Below, one piece after another: positions 9,657 through 18,160 of a stretch of 64,000 bases of DNA. The position numbers were made by a program, and so were the translations under genes. The first letter of the stretch is position 1, and each line of letters opens with the position of its first letter. The DNA is taken from positions 3,699,186 through 3,763,185 of the forward strand of contig NZ_CP045928.1 in NCBI RefSeq assembly GCF_009664855.1. Direction: 5' to 3'. The notes beneath the pieces are model-generated. The model was not told where the DNA came from. It ran no database searches and worked only from the letters and a program-made list of their open reading frames with translations. This stretch comes from Flavobacterium sp. SLB02. GTDB lineage: Bacteria > Bacteroidota > Bacteroidia > Flavobacteriales > Flavobacteriaceae.

Positions 9657-10277
9657 ATGACTATTCGCCTATTTACGCTATTATTTCTTTTCAGTGTTTC
9701 TACTTCAGTATTTTCTCAAACCAATGCAACAAGCTCTACATCAGCAAATAAATCCTCTGCAGAAAATGCAAGTCAGGATATTTATATCAAAATATTGTGG
9801 CTTGACAGCAATGGTATTGTTCAGCTCAATACTAATTATATTAAGACACTAACAGATCAACAGCGCGCTGCGTTAGGTTATATCGCAACGGATGTTAGCA
9901 GTGAATGTAATTGGGATGGCGTAAAAAAAGCCGATGGAAGTAATTTAAAATGTAGATTTCTTTGGGCACTCCATTTGGGATATCAGTGCTCTGACATGCA
10001 TTTGTCTTTCTTAAGAAAATGGTTTAAAGAGGATACAAAGGTTTTGGAGAGATTGCAATATTGTAATAAAACAGAATCTTCGGCAAAAATTCAGGATCAT
10101 TTTATTGAAGTTAAAATGCTAACTACCAATGACACTATTAAAATTCTTTACAGTGCCGTTGGTGAAGATCTGGACAAACAAAAAACATGGAGCTGGCAGG
10201 AAGAATCGACTTATTCTTTTACTAAAACCGGAATCAAACAAATAAACCGCAAAAACATCAACGGTGAATACAATTAG
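9657..10277 (+). CDS. Secreted protein of unknown function
   Basis: A 206-residue protein with a clear signal peptide (MTIRLFTLLFLFSVSTSVFSQ) and a low-complexity Ser/Thr/Ala linker just after it. The mature part has four Cys (SECNWDG, LKCRFL, YQCSD, LQYCNK), which could form two disulfides in the periplasm. No domain is recognised. The end of the frame overlaps the next gene by 14 bp, so the two are probably translated together and may act together. Confidence 0.6.
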   Translation: MTIRLFTLLFLFSVSTSVFSQTNATSSTSANKSSAENASQDIYIKILWLDSNGIVQLNTNYIKTLTDQQRAALGYIATDVSSECNWDGVKKADGSNLKCRFLWALHLGYQCSDMHLSFLRKWFKEDTKVLERLQYCNKTESSAKIQDHFIEVKMLTTNDTIKILYSAVGEDLDKQKTWSWQEESTYSFTKTGIKQINRKNINGEYN

Positions 10278-10857
10278 TAGCATCAACACAAACCGAAAAC
10301 TAATACAAGTATTTTTTATCTGTTTTAGTTTCCTGCAATGCATTTCGGTATCCGCACAAGCTGATAATTTTCAAGTCCTAATTAATAAAATACAACAGTT
10401 TTCGAAACCCGCCAGAATTTTAAACAAACATATTGACGCAACGGGAAATGGTCCGGTAGAATTTACCAATGCAAAAAAGCAGGTATTGCGTTTTCGTTTA
10501 GAGCATCACAAACTACAAATACAGCACGGCGGAATTGCTTATCAGCTTTTCTATTACAAAAATGATTATTTAGAAAAAATTCAAACTTTTGATGTTAATG
10601 GAAAACTGGCCGGAGAAGGAGAATCTAAAAATGAATCGGGAGTAGTATTTATTATCGAGAAGCCCAATTTGTATTTAAAAAAAAAGGAACTCATTGACGA
10701 TGCCGAAGGAAACATTGACCTAAAAGATGATACCAACGAAAAGATTATCAGGGTTCAATTGTACGACGAAAATAACATGCCAATACCGGAATTTCAGCCT
10801 ACTTATATCTCCAGTAAAATTTATTGGAATTATAATGTTCGAATGTATTGGCCGTAG
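10264..10857 (+). CDS. Secreted protein of unknown function, GTG start overlapping the previous gene
   Basis: A 197-residue frame starting at GTG 10264, inside the end of the preceding gene. The start is chosen because a signal peptide follows (LIQVFFICFSFLQCISVSAQ) and no ATG lies between the preceding stop and that signal. The mature protein is beta-rich, with segments such as VLRFRLEHHKLQIQHGGIAY and IRVQLYDENNMPIPEFQPTY. No family is recognised. The overlap suggests translational coupling to the upstream secreted protein. Confidence 0.5.
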   Translation: MNTISSINTNRKLIQVFFICFSFLQCISVSAQADNFQVLINKIQQFSKPARILNKHIDATGNGPVEFTNAKKQVLRFRLEHHKLQIQHGGIAYQLFYYKNDYLEKIQTFDVNGKLAGEGESKNESGVVFIIEKPNLYLKKKELIDDAEGNIDLKDDTNEKIIRVQLYDENNMPIPEFQPTYISSKIYWNYNVRMYWP

Positions 10858-11048
10858 GGAAAGCTGCTAAGTTACTCAGATGCTTAGGCTCTAAGTTATT
10901 AGAATCATAAAACCAATCAACGAACTACAAGCACAGCCCAAATTCTAAACAAAAATATGTATTAAGCAATTGTTTTTTTTCAATTAAAACATCTGTTTTT
11001 ACTAACTTTTTTGATCGCTATATCACTATATTTGGCAAAAATATACCT

Positions 11049-12308
11049 ATGAGAAAAATTACTTTATTGTTATTGCTAACTGTAATTGGCAGTACTTCTT
11101 ATGCTCAAAAAGCAGATACGAACAAGAAAAAAGTCAAGATTACAATTCCAAAGTCGGATTTTTTCAAGAATATTAAGACTTATAACATTATAATTCAAGG
11201 AGATGATTCGTGGAATGCAACTTATATTGATAAAAACACCCAGACTTATGAGAACAATGTTGTAAAAAACAGCATTGAAGATTACTCTAAAAAAGACGTT
11301 GCAAATCCTGACGTTCGAGTTTTAATGGGATACAGAGGAGCTACTTATAAAAAAGCAGATAATGGTACTTACCTTTTAGATGGTGATTTTAAATATTTGA
11401 TTTTAGGAAAAAATAATGAAATCATTTACGAAAAAGGTGCTAATGCTAAAATGTATTCTGGTACTTACGTAAACGGAAAACCATATCAAAGCCTTGCTAG
11501 TGATTTGAATAATATTGGATACAAATATCTTGCAGACAATAATATCCTGGCAACTGAAAAAGAATTTTCTTTAAACTACGGATTGTTTGAAAAGGCCGAA
11601 GAGTTTCCTGAACTTATGGAATTTAATACTAAAACCGATGATTTTTTAAACAAAATTGCAAGTAATTCTTTAGATCAATCTTACCTTACTGATCTTGAGA
11701 AATTCTATTTGGGTTATGTTGGTAAAGAGTACAAAAAACTAAAACCAAAAGATTACAATAAAGTAATTTACCTTAACCTATCTTTAACACAACTCTTTCT
11801 TTTTAATTTTGACAAAGCTTTAGAATACCTTGAAACTGCCAAACAAGGAGCAGGTATGATGAGTATGTGGCCAGACGAAGCTACAGCAAACATTACAAGT
11901 TTGATGGCGGTAAACCAAAAGAGTTTTTCTGCTAAAGTTGCAAACCCAACATTCGATTCTGCTTATTATATTTATTTAAACGGAAGTGTATCTCAAAACG
12001 GAAAAACACTTACTGGAAAAATGAAAACTGATCGTTTTTCTAATCTTTCCGAAGGTAGCATTATGCAATCAAATAATCCTACGCAAGCAAAAGTATGGGT
12101 TTATAAAGATAATGCAGAAGTTGATTTTGTTGTAGTTGATGACAAAACAACTATTACGACAGATAAAGGATTAGAATTGAAATTTATTAAATATAATAAT
12201 GTTTTTATTTTAGTAGAAAAAACAGTTGATTCATGCTATAAAAAATACGAATCAAGTTCACATGAGATTTACTGTGAGAAAGATGGTAAATTTGATTTAA
12301 AAAAATAA
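11049..12308 (+). CDS. Secreted protein of unknown function (about 400 residues)
   Basis: A 419-residue protein with signal peptide MRKITLLLLLTVIGSTSYAQ. The centre (about 210-300) looks helical and could be TPR-like (YLNLSLTQLFLFNFDKALEYLETAKQGAG). The flanks look beta-rich, with a lipocalin-like C-terminal segment (VDFVVVDDKTTITTDKGLEL). It ends with a Cys pair (DSCYKKYESSSHEIYC). It is transcribed alone and closed by a terminator at 12334. I do not recognise a named family. A role in the envelope is all that the signal peptide supports. Confidence 0.6.
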   Translation: MRKITLLLLLTVIGSTSYAQKADTNKKKVKITIPKSDFFKNIKTYNIIIQGDDSWNATYIDKNTQTYENNVVKNSIEDYSKKDVANPDVRVLMGYRGATYKKADNGTYLLDGDFKYLILGKNNEIIYEKGANAKMYSGTYVNGKPYQSLASDLNNIGYKYLADNNILATEKEFSLNYGLFEKAEEFPELMEFNTKTDDFLNKIASNSLDQSYLTDLEKFYLGYVGKEYKKLKPKDYNKVIYLNLSLTQLFLFNFDKALEYLETAKQGAGMMSMWPDEATANITSLMAVNQKSFSAKVANPTFDSAYYIYLNGSVSQNGKTLTGKMKTDRFSNLSEGSIMQSNNPTQAKVWVYKDNAEVDFVVVDDKTTITTDKGLELKFIKYNNVFILVEKTVDSCYKKYESSSHEIYCEKDGKFDLKK

Positions 12309-12333
12309 AGTCTTTATTAATAGAAATTCAAAA

Positions 12334-12367
12334 AGAGATTTGGCTAAGGCTGAATCTCTTTTTTTTA
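12334..12367 (+). terminator. Rho-independent terminator
   Basis: Arms AGAGATT and AATCTCT with a 12-base loop are followed by a T-run, 25 bp after the stop of the secreted protein gene. Confidence 0.85.
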
Positions 12368-12411
12368 TGCGTAAAACCTTCACGTATTAAAAAAACTAAA
12401 ACCTCTAATAT

Positions 12412-12483
12412 GAGCCCCGATGGAAGTGGAAATCCTTTTGTGCTGGGGTTTGGCACAAAAGATTGCAACGTAGAGCGGGACGA
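12412..12483 (+). repeat. Dispersed GCCCCGAT-type hairpin element, copy A
   Basis: About 72 bp that is visibly richer in G and C than its surroundings. A central hairpin has arms CTTTTGTGC (12435-12443) and GCACAAAAG (12453-12461). A diverged copy in the opposite orientation lies at 31736-31814: the same flanks (GGATTTTCACTTCTATCAGG versus the complement of GATGGAAGTGGAAATCC), but a different loop. It resembles intergenic elements I recall from other Flavobacterium genomes. Confidence 0.6.
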
Positions 12484-12581
12484 ATGTTATTTATAAAACA
12501 AATTGTTTGTGCTCCTGAAATAAAATTGTGGCTTTGTTTTTGAATAAGTAGTATTTTTGAAACTTATATATAACACTAATA

Positions 12582-13304
12582 ATGAAAAAGATTTTAATTC
12601 TATCTCTTCTATTGTCTCTTAGCTCTCAAGCTCAGGTAAAAGAAACTTTAGCTCAAAAACTGGCAAAATTATCCACTCAGCTTTCGGGAGTTGGTGGCGT
12701 TGATATTGCGTCTGGATTAAAGGAGGCTTTAAACAAAGGAATTACGCAGCAAGTGAGTAAATTGACCGCTGTGGATGGTTTTTATAAAAATGAAGCCGTA
12801 AAAATTTTAATGCCTGAGGAATTACAAAAAGTTGACGCTACCTTGCGTAAAATAGGTTTAGGTTCTCTTGCCGACGAAGGCATAAAAGTAATGAATCGTG
12901 CTGCTGAAGATGCGGTAAAAGAAGCGACTCCGATATTTGTTTCGGCTGTAAAAAATATGTCATTTACAGATGCTAAAAATATTTTGTTAGGCAATGAAAG
13001 TGCTGCCACTACTTATTTACAAAAGGGTACTAATACCGCTTTGTACGCCAAGTTTAATCCGGTGATTAAAAGTTCTTTTGAAAAAGTGGGTGCTGATGTG
13101 GTGTGGAAAAATATCATTAATAAATACAACACAATCCCGTTCGTGAAGAAAGTAAATCCTGATTTAACTGATTATACAACGAATCAGGCTTTGGCAGGTG
13201 TTTTTAAAATGATTGCTGTTGAAGAAAAAGATATCCGCACGAATATTAATGCCAGAACTACCCCTTTACTACAAAAAGTATTTGCTATGCAGGATAAAAA
13301 ATAA
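12582..13304 (+). CDS. DUF4197 domain-containing secreted protein
   Basis: A 240-residue protein with signal peptide MKKILILSLLLSLSSQAQ and an all-helical mature domain of about 210 residues. It carries the signature segments of the DUF4197 family: ALNKGITQQVSKLTAVDGFY, ILMPEELQKVDATLRKIG, then AATTYLQKGT and YNTIPFVKKVNPDLTDYTTN. The family is usually periplasmic or lipid-anchored and has no assigned function. Here there is no lipobox Cys, so it is probably soluble in the periplasm. It is 86 bp upstream of purU in the same direction but separated by a repeat-like spacer, so co-transcription is uncertain. Confidence 0.85.
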   Translation: MKKILILSLLLSLSSQAQVKETLAQKLAKLSTQLSGVGGVDIASGLKEALNKGITQQVSKLTAVDGFYKNEAVKILMPEELQKVDATLRKIGLGSLADEGIKVMNRAAEDAVKEATPIFVSAVKNMSFTDAKNILLGNESAATTYLQKGTNTALYAKFNPVIKSSFEKVGADVVWKNIINKYNTIPFVKKVNPDLTDYTTNQALAGVFKMIAVEEKDIRTNINARTTPLLQKVFAMQDKK

Positions 13305-13390
13305 TTTTCCTTAAGGCTCAAAGGCACAAAGCAGCCTTTGTAACTTTGAACCTTTTAGCCTTTAACTAAACAAAAAAACTAAACCTTGAA

Positions 13391-14245
13391 ATGCAAAAAA
13401 TAACCATTCTGATTCACTGTAAAGACCAAAAAGGAATCATCGCGGCAGTGACTACTTTTATTGCTAAAGTAGAAGGAAATATTACCTACATCGATCAGCA
13501 TGTTGATGTAGAGCAAAATGTATTTTTTATGCGATTGGAATGTGAACTGACTAATCATAACATAACAATTGAAAACCTAAAAACTGATTTTGACAGAACG
13601 ATCGCAACCGACTTTAATATGTCATGGGATTTGTACAATCAGGAACAGAAACCAAAAATGGCTTTGTTTGTCTCGAAATACGATCATTGTCTGTTTGATA
13701 TTTTAGGACGTTACAGCGCTGGGGAACTGAATGTTGAAATTCCGGTAATTATAAGCAATCATAACGATTTAAGATCGATTGCGGAACGATTTGATATTCC
13801 GTTTCATTGTGTGCCTTTTACAAAAGATAATAAGGAAGAAGGCCAAGCGAAACAAATTGAATTATTGCAGCGGTACCAAATCAACTTTATTGTTTTGGCG
13901 CGTTATATGCAAATTATCACTCCAAATTTGATTGCGCTTTACGAGAATAGAATCATCAATATTCACCATTCGTTTTTGCCTGCTTTTCCGGGTGCGAAAC
14001 CGTATCATTCGGCTTTTAAGCGTGGTGTGAAGATCATTGGTGCAACAAGTCATTATGTTACGGCTGAATTAGACGAAGGGCCAATTATCGAGCAGGATAT
14101 TGCAAGGGTTTCACATATACATTCGGTTGATGATTTTATTATGAAAGGGCGTGACCTGGAGCGTATTGTTCTGGCGCGTGCTATAAAATTGCATGCCGAA
14201 CGTAAGACAATGGTTTATAGCAATAAGACGGTGGTTTTTTCTTAG
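13391..14245 (+). CDS. purU: Formyltetrahydrofolate deformylase
   Basis: A 284-residue cytoplasmic enzyme that hydrolyses 10-formyltetrahydrofolate to formate and tetrahydrofolate, balancing the one-carbon pool for purine synthesis. An N-terminal ACT-type regulatory domain (about 1-80, ILIHCKDQKGIIAAVTTFIA) precedes a formyltransferase-fold catalytic domain (about 85-275). The catalytic triad is visible: Asn and His in INIHHSFLPAFPGAKPYH (around 190) and Asp in ELDEGPIIEQD (around 227). The length matches the family. A plain formyltransferase such as PurN would lack the ACT domain. Confidence 0.95.
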   Translation: MQKITILIHCKDQKGIIAAVTTFIAKVEGNITYIDQHVDVEQNVFFMRLECELTNHNITIENLKTDFDRTIATDFNMSWDLYNQEQKPKMALFVSKYDHCLFDILGRYSAGELNVEIPVIISNHNDLRSIAERFDIPFHCVPFTKDNKEEGQAKQIELLQRYQINFIVLARYMQIITPNLIALYENRIINIHHSFLPAFPGAKPYHSAFKRGVKIIGATSHYVTAELDEGPIIEQDIARVSHIHSVDDFIMKGRDLERIVLARAIKLHAERKTMVYSNKTVVFS

Positions 14246-14612
14246 TAAATAAGTTTCTAAGACACTAAGATTCTAAGTTTTTTTTTAAAACGCAAAGTAC
14301 GCCAAGAGTTACGCAAAGGTCGCTAAGTTTTTTTATGCTTGGTGTTTGATGAGTTTATTAAAGGTCGCAAAGCTTTGTGTATAATTATTGGCCCGTGGAT
14401 TAGACTGATTTAACGGATTTTCACTATTTTTTTTTGAATCTACCTTATTAATAAACTGAACTGAAGTCCAGTTTACATAAAAAAATATTTATTTATATCA
14501 AATAACAAAACCCGACAGGGTCTAAAACCTGTCGGGTCTACTATTTAATATCAAAGATAACATTTGTCCCTTTGTCCCTTTGTTACTTTGTTACTTTGAA
14601 CCTTCAAAAAAA
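14246..14612. other. Repeat-rich intergenic spacer between purU and katA
   Basis: No gene is seen. The spacer is made of short repetitive phrases shared with other spacers in the window: TTCTAAGACACTAAG, ACGCAAAGTACGCC with ACGCAAAGGTCGC, and TTTGTCCCTTTGTTACTTTG. It also holds a palindrome at 14510-14537 (arms ACCCGACAGG and CCTGTCGGGT). Both flanking genes end here, so the palindrome may double as a terminator. Confidence 0.6.
14510..14537. repeat. Palindrome of the ACCCGACAGG family
   Basis: Perfect 10-bp arms ACCCGACAGG and CCTGTCGGGT with an 8-base loop. Related copies lie at 59195-59227 and 59857-59887. Confidence 0.75.
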
Positions 14613-16106
14613 TTACCTCACTTCGATTAGTAATCTTGGGTCAGAAAAATTATTTACTTCATCCATTGTCAGGCCTAAAGCGTTTGCTACACCTGCTCCG
14701 TATGCCGGATCGGCTTTGTAGCAGTTTCTGATGTGGCGCACCTGAATGAATCTTTGTGCTCCTCCTACTTGTGCTGCAGTATTTTTGAATAATAATTGTT
14801 TTTTCTCCTCGGTTAATAAACGGAATAATAAACCTGGCTGGGTGAAATAGTCATTATCATCGTCTCTGAAATTATGTGCATACGCATCACCATGAAGTTT
14901 TAATGGCGGTTCTTTGAATTCTGGTTGTTCCTGCCATTCTCCAAAACTATTTGGTTCGTAGTGTTTACGGCTTCCGTTATTTCCGTCTACACGCATTGCT
15001 CCGTCTCTATGGAAAGTATTATAAGGACATCTTGATGAGTTTACCGGAATTTGGTAATTGTTTACTCCTAAACGGTAACGGTGTGCATCTCCGTAAGAGA
15101 ATAAACGGGCTTGTAACATTTTGTCCGGTGAGAAACTAATTCCAGGTGGTACGTGCGCCGGATTAAAAGCGGCTTGTTCTACCTCAGCAAAATAGTTTTC
15201 AGGGTTTTTATTCAATTCGAATTCTCCAACGGGAATTAGAGGAAAATCTCCTTTTAACCAAACCTTAGTCAAATCGAAAGGATGAAAACGATAATTAGCA
15301 GCCTGATCCTCTGTCATGATCTGAACGAACATTTTCCATTTTGGGAAGTTTCCTTCTTCAATAGCATCGAATAAATCTCTTTGGTGGCTTTCTCTGTCGT
15401 TACCTACTAATAATGCTGCTTCTTCATCAGATAAATTTTCGATTCCTTGTTGTGATACAAAGTGAAATTTCACATAATGTCTTTCGTTTTGAGCATTTAG
15501 GAAACTAAAAGTATGACTTCCGAATCCGTGCATTTGTCGGTAGGATCTGGGAATTCCACGATCACTCATTACAATGGTAACCTGATGTAAAGCTTCGGGT
15601 AATAAAGTCCAAAAATCCCAATTGTTATCAGCACTTCTTAAATTGGTTTTTGGATCACGTTTTACTGCGTGATTTAAGTCTGGAAACTTCATTGGGTCAC
15701 GGAAAAAGAAAACCGGTGTATTATTACCTACCAAATCCCAATTTCCTTCGTTGGTATAAAATTTCATGGCAAAACCACGAATGTCTCTTTCGGCGTCAGC
15801 AGCACCTCTTTCACCTGCAACGGTTGAAAAACGTACAAACATTTCTGTTTTTTTACCAATTTGCGAAAACAAATCTGCTCTTGTATATTTTGTAATATCA
15901 TGAGTTACAGTAAAAGTCCCATAAGCTCCAGAACCTTTGGCATGCATTCTTCTTTCCGGAATTACCTCGCGGTCAAAATGAGCCATTTTTTCTAAAAACC
16001 AAAAATCTTGTAATAAAACGGGTCCACGAGGGCCAGCAGTTTGTATGTTTTGATTGTCCGGAACGGGAGTTCCTGTTGCAGTTGTTAATTTTTTGTTTGA
16101 ATCCAT
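14613..16106 (-). CDS. katA: Haem catalase (small-subunit, KatA type)
   Basis: A 497-residue monofunctional catalase that dismutates hydrogen peroxide. Visible features are the active-site His55 in [14 protein letters not shown], the distal Asn region [19 protein letters not shown], the conserved [19 protein letters not shown], and the proximal haem ligand Tyr in [14 protein letters not shown]. The length and lack of a C-terminal flavodoxin-like extension place it with the small-subunit clade. No signal peptide is seen, so it is probably cytoplasmic. A 28-bp interrupted palindrome lies 64 bp upstream of its start and could be a peroxide-responsive operator. It diverges from the tandem small-RNA region. 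Confidence 0.96.
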   Translation of the reverse strand: MDSNKKLTTATGTPVPDNQNIQTAGPRGPVLLQDFWFLEKMAHFDREVIPERRMHAKGSGAYGTFTVTHDITKYTRADLFSQIGKKTEMFVRFSTVAGERGAADAERDIRGFAMKFYTNEGNWDLVGNNTPVFFFRDPMKFPDLNHAVKRDPKTNLRSADNNWDFWTLLPEALHQVTIVMSDRGIPRSYRQMHGFGSHTFSFLNAQNERHYVKFHFVSQQGIENLSDEEAALLVGNDRESHQRDLFDAIEEGNFPKWKMFVQIMTEDQAANYRFHPFDLTKVWLKGDFPLIPVGEFELNKNPENYFAEVEQAAFNPAHVPPGISFSPDKMLQARLFSYGDAHRYRLGVNNYQIPVNSSRCPYNTFHRDGAMRVDGNNGSRKHYEPNSFGEWQEQPEFKEPPLKLHGDAYAHNFRDDDNDYFTQPGLLFRLLTEEKKQLLFKNTAAQVGGAQRFIQVRHIRNCYKADPAYGAGVANALGLTMDEVNNFSDPRLLIEVR

Positions 16107-16169
16107 AATGCTGATATTTAATATTTTATCAAATATACGAAGATATCTTTATGACATTCATAAACAAAA

Positions 16170-16197
16170 TTGATTGTTATTATATTTTAATAATCAA
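16170..16197. promoter_or_regulatory. Interrupted palindrome upstream of katA, candidate operator
   Basis: TTGATT.TTATT and AATAATCAA form near-perfect arms with one bulged base around an AT core. It lies 64-91 bp upstream of the katA start codon on the complementary strand, a sensible operator position. The match to a specific regulator such as OxyR or PerR is not established. Confidence 0.35.
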
Positions 16198-16256
16198 AAG
16201 TTATTTAGCACTACAGAAAGCTCAGAATCCAGTATTAAAAAATCTTAACGTATGTC

Positions 16257-16312
16257 CAACAAAGTAATAACAAAACCTTAACAGCTAAACATTCATATAT
16301 GTTAGATCTTTG
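16257..16312 (+). promoter_or_regulatory. Promoter region of small RNA copy 1
   Basis: A block CAACAAAGTAATAACAA followed by ACCTTAACAG is nearly identical in copy 2, while the following 20-25 bases differ. The -7-like GATCTTTG (16305-16312, one mismatch to TAnnTTTG) is then again shared. Conservation of two blocks with a diverged spacer of the same length is what a promoter looks like. Confidence 0.55.
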
Positions 16313-16318
16313 TAGTGT

Positions 16319-16398
16319 AATAAACTGGTTATTTATTATTTTGGTTTTGGTTAGTTAAATGATGCCGGCGTCTTCGAGATGCCGGCATTCTTTTTTTA
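16319..16398 (+). ncRNA. Predicted small RNA, tandem copy 1
   Basis: Predicted transcript of about 80 nt. It starts just after GATCTTTG, continues through a G/T-rich unstructured 5' part (GGTTATTTATTATTTTGG, then TTTTGGTTAGTTAAAT) and ends in a 12-bp hairpin (ATGCCGGCGTCT, loop TCG, AGATGCCGGCAT) with a T-run to 16397. The only possible reading frame starts inside the hairpin and runs through the terminator, so it is not coding. A second copy lies exactly 277 bp downstream without any indel. It shares its direction with the aldo/keto reductase at 16997 but ends well before it. The function and true ends are unknown. Confidence 0.6.
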
Positions 16399-16533
16399 TA
16401 TCAATTCTTATCTTTTTTGTTTCAGGTTTAAAGCTTCCATTTCCGATATTCTGTAGTTAGCTTCACATAAAAACTAAAGTTTTATTTCTGCAAAACTATA
16501 TGCAAAATGAAAACTTGGACATTAACTTATATT

Positions 16534-16589
16534 CAACAAAGTAATAACAAGACCTTAACAGCATAAGATTGATATAAGTCGGATCTTTG
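16534..16589 (+). promoter_or_regulatory. Promoter region of small RNA copy 2
   Basis: Same layout as copy 1: CAACAAAGTAATAACAA, then GACCTTAACAG, a diverged spacer and GATCTTTG at 16582-16589. The 17 bases from 16583 (ATCTTTGTAATGTAATA) recur exactly at 27374-27390 upstream of a DUF4142-like lipoprotein gene. Confidence 0.55.
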
Positions 16590-16595
16590 TAATGT

Positions 16596-16675
16596 AATAA
16601 ACTGGTTATTTATTATTTTGGTTTTGGTTAGTTAAATAGTGCCGGCGTCTTCGAGATGCCGGCATTCTTTTTTTA
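16596..16675 (+). ncRNA. Predicted small RNA, tandem copy 2
   Basis: Second copy of the predicted 80-nt RNA. The 5' G/T-rich part and the hairpin (TGCCGGCGTCT, loop TCG, AGATGCCGGCA, then a T-run to 16674) are almost identical to copy 1. The differences are concentrated in the spacer upstream of the promoter and in the bases just before the hairpin (AATAGTGCC instead of AATGATGCC). Keeping both the terminator and the 5' part while the surrounding sequence diverges argues for selection on an RNA product. Confidence 0.6.
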
Positions 16676-16732
16676 TGTCAAGTTTTTATTTCACGTTTAA
16701 AGTTTCGCAAGGATTTACTTTGAGTATAATTT

Positions 16733-16852
16733 TACCACAGAGTTTCACCGAGTTTTTATTTTTAATAAGCTGTCGAGTTCACAAAGGCATGGAGTTATTT
16801 TTTGCGCATAGCTTTGTGAAACTCTGTGAAATCTTTGTGCTGCTCTGTGGTA
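16733..16852. repeat. Palindromic element of the CCACAGAG family, copy 1
   Basis: Outer arms TACCACAGAG and CTCTGTGGTA enclose diverged internal repeats (TTTGTGAAACTCTGTGAAAT). A related, more compact copy lies at 19922-19996. The 120-bp unit lies between small RNA copy 2 and the aldo/keto reductase and carries no convincing gene. Confidence 0.65.
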
Positions 16853-16996
16853 AAAAAAACAATCCAAAAACTTGAAACCTAAACCTTCCTCCTTCTCCAT
16901 TTTGGATACAACTTCACGAGATTTAGATACTTTAAAAAAGTAATACTCACTGATCTTTGCCTTATCATTTTCAAACTAAAATTTAAAAACGAAATT

Positions 16997-18007
16997 ATGA
17001 ATGCTATCAATAGAATTAAATTAGGAAATCAGGGACTTATTGTTCCTAACATTGGTTTAGGCTGTATGGGAATGACCCAAATCGCAGGAGCCGATATTTA
17101 TGGCAAAGCAGACGAAAAAGAAGCGATCGCTACCATTCACCGTTCGCTTGAATTGGGAGGAAACTTTTTGGACACTGCAGATTTATACGGACCATTACAC
17201 AACGAAAGATTAATTGCAAAAGCCATAAAGGAGAATCGTAATGCTTATAGTATTGCTACTAAATTTGGTTATGAAATTGACGATAATGAGCAACTAACCT
17301 GGAAATTTAACGGCACAAAAGATTACGTTAAAAAAGCGGTAGAACGTTCTCTAAAAAACTTAGGCACAGATTATATCGATTTGTATTACCTGCACAGACT
17401 GGATCCTAATACTCCAATTGAAGAAACGGTTACTGCAATGTCTGAATTGGTCAAAGAAGGAAAAGTGGGTTATATAGGATTATCGGAGGTTTCATCAGAT
17501 ACCATTAGAAGAGCACACAAAATTCACCCTTTAACTGCTGTTCAAACTGAATATTCTTTGTTTGAAAGAAGTGTTGAAGAGTCCGGTATTTTAGATACAC
17601 TGAACGAATTAGAAATTGGATTTGTAGCTTATTCTCCACTCGGAAGAGGTTTTATTTCAGGTGATATTAAAAGTCCCGATGACTTTCCTGAGAATGATTT
17701 CAGAAAAGCTATTCCGCGTTTTCAGGGAGAACAATTTAAGAAAAATATTGAATTGGTCAATGAAATACAGAAATTAGCCAACGAAAAACAAATTACAGCT
17801 TCGCAATTAGCGCTATCATGGATTGCTTCAAAAAATATTCTATCAATTCCTGGAACCAAGCGTGTAAAATATGTTGAACAAAATATTGCTGCTGCTCAAA
17901 TGATTCTAACTACAGATGAAATAGATCGCTTAGAAAAAATTATTCCTCTTGGTACTATTACCGGTGCAAGATATGATGAGGCCAATATGGCTGGCATCGA
18001 TCAATAA
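16997..18007 (+). CDS. Aldo/keto reductase
   Basis: A 336-residue NADPH-dependent (beta/alpha)8-barrel oxidoreductase acting on aldehydes or ketones. The catalytic tetrad is visible: Asp in NFLDTADLYGP with Tyr in the same stretch, Lys in SIATKFGYEI and His in LYYLHRLDPN. The cofactor region near the C-terminus (LSIPGTKRVKYVEQNIAAAQ) matches the AKR pattern, and the length is typical of the YajO/AKR13-like group. The physiological substrate cannot be read from sequence. An AraC-type regulator starts 153 bp downstream in the same direction and may control it. Confidence 0.93.
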   Translation: MNAINRIKLGNQGLIVPNIGLGCMGMTQIAGADIYGKADEKEAIATIHRSLELGGNFLDTADLYGPLHNERLIAKAIKENRNAYSIATKFGYEIDDNEQLTWKFNGTKDYVKKAVERSLKNLGTDYIDLYYLHRLDPNTPIEETVTAMSELVKEGKVGYIGLSEVSSDTIRRAHKIHPLTAVQTEYSLFERSVEESGILDTLNELEIGFVAYSPLGRGFISGDIKSPDDFPENDFRKAIPRFQGEQFKKNIELVNEIQKLANEKQITASQLALSWIASKNILSIPGTKRVKYVEQNIAAAQMILTTDEIDRLEKIIPLGTITGARYDEANMAGIDQ

Positions 18008-18015
18008 AAACTTTG

Positions 18016-18056
18016 ACTTCGCCTCAGCCTGACAATGATCGTCTGCTGAGCGAAGT
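18016..18056. repeat. Imperfect palindrome of the ACTTCGCTCAG type
   Basis: ACTTCGCCTCAG and CTGAGCGAAGT pair with one extra base, directly after the aldo/keto reductase stop. It may act as a transcript end. It is part of a broad class of GC-rich palindromes in the spacers of this window. Confidence 0.5.
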
Positions 18057-18160
18057 TTTAGATTTACCAATAACAATCAAAGCAAATCATTAAAAGAAAC
18101 TTATCTTTACAGTAGCTTTTACTAACTGCATATTTCTTTAAATATTCTATATATTTCATC

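Noticed and set aside
16639..16875. Open frame starting MPASSRCRHSFF after the small RNA
   Set aside because: It begins inside the terminator hairpin of small RNA copy 2 and runs through a palindromic repeat. The start would not be transcribed from the predicted promoter, and its sequence simply translates the repeat.
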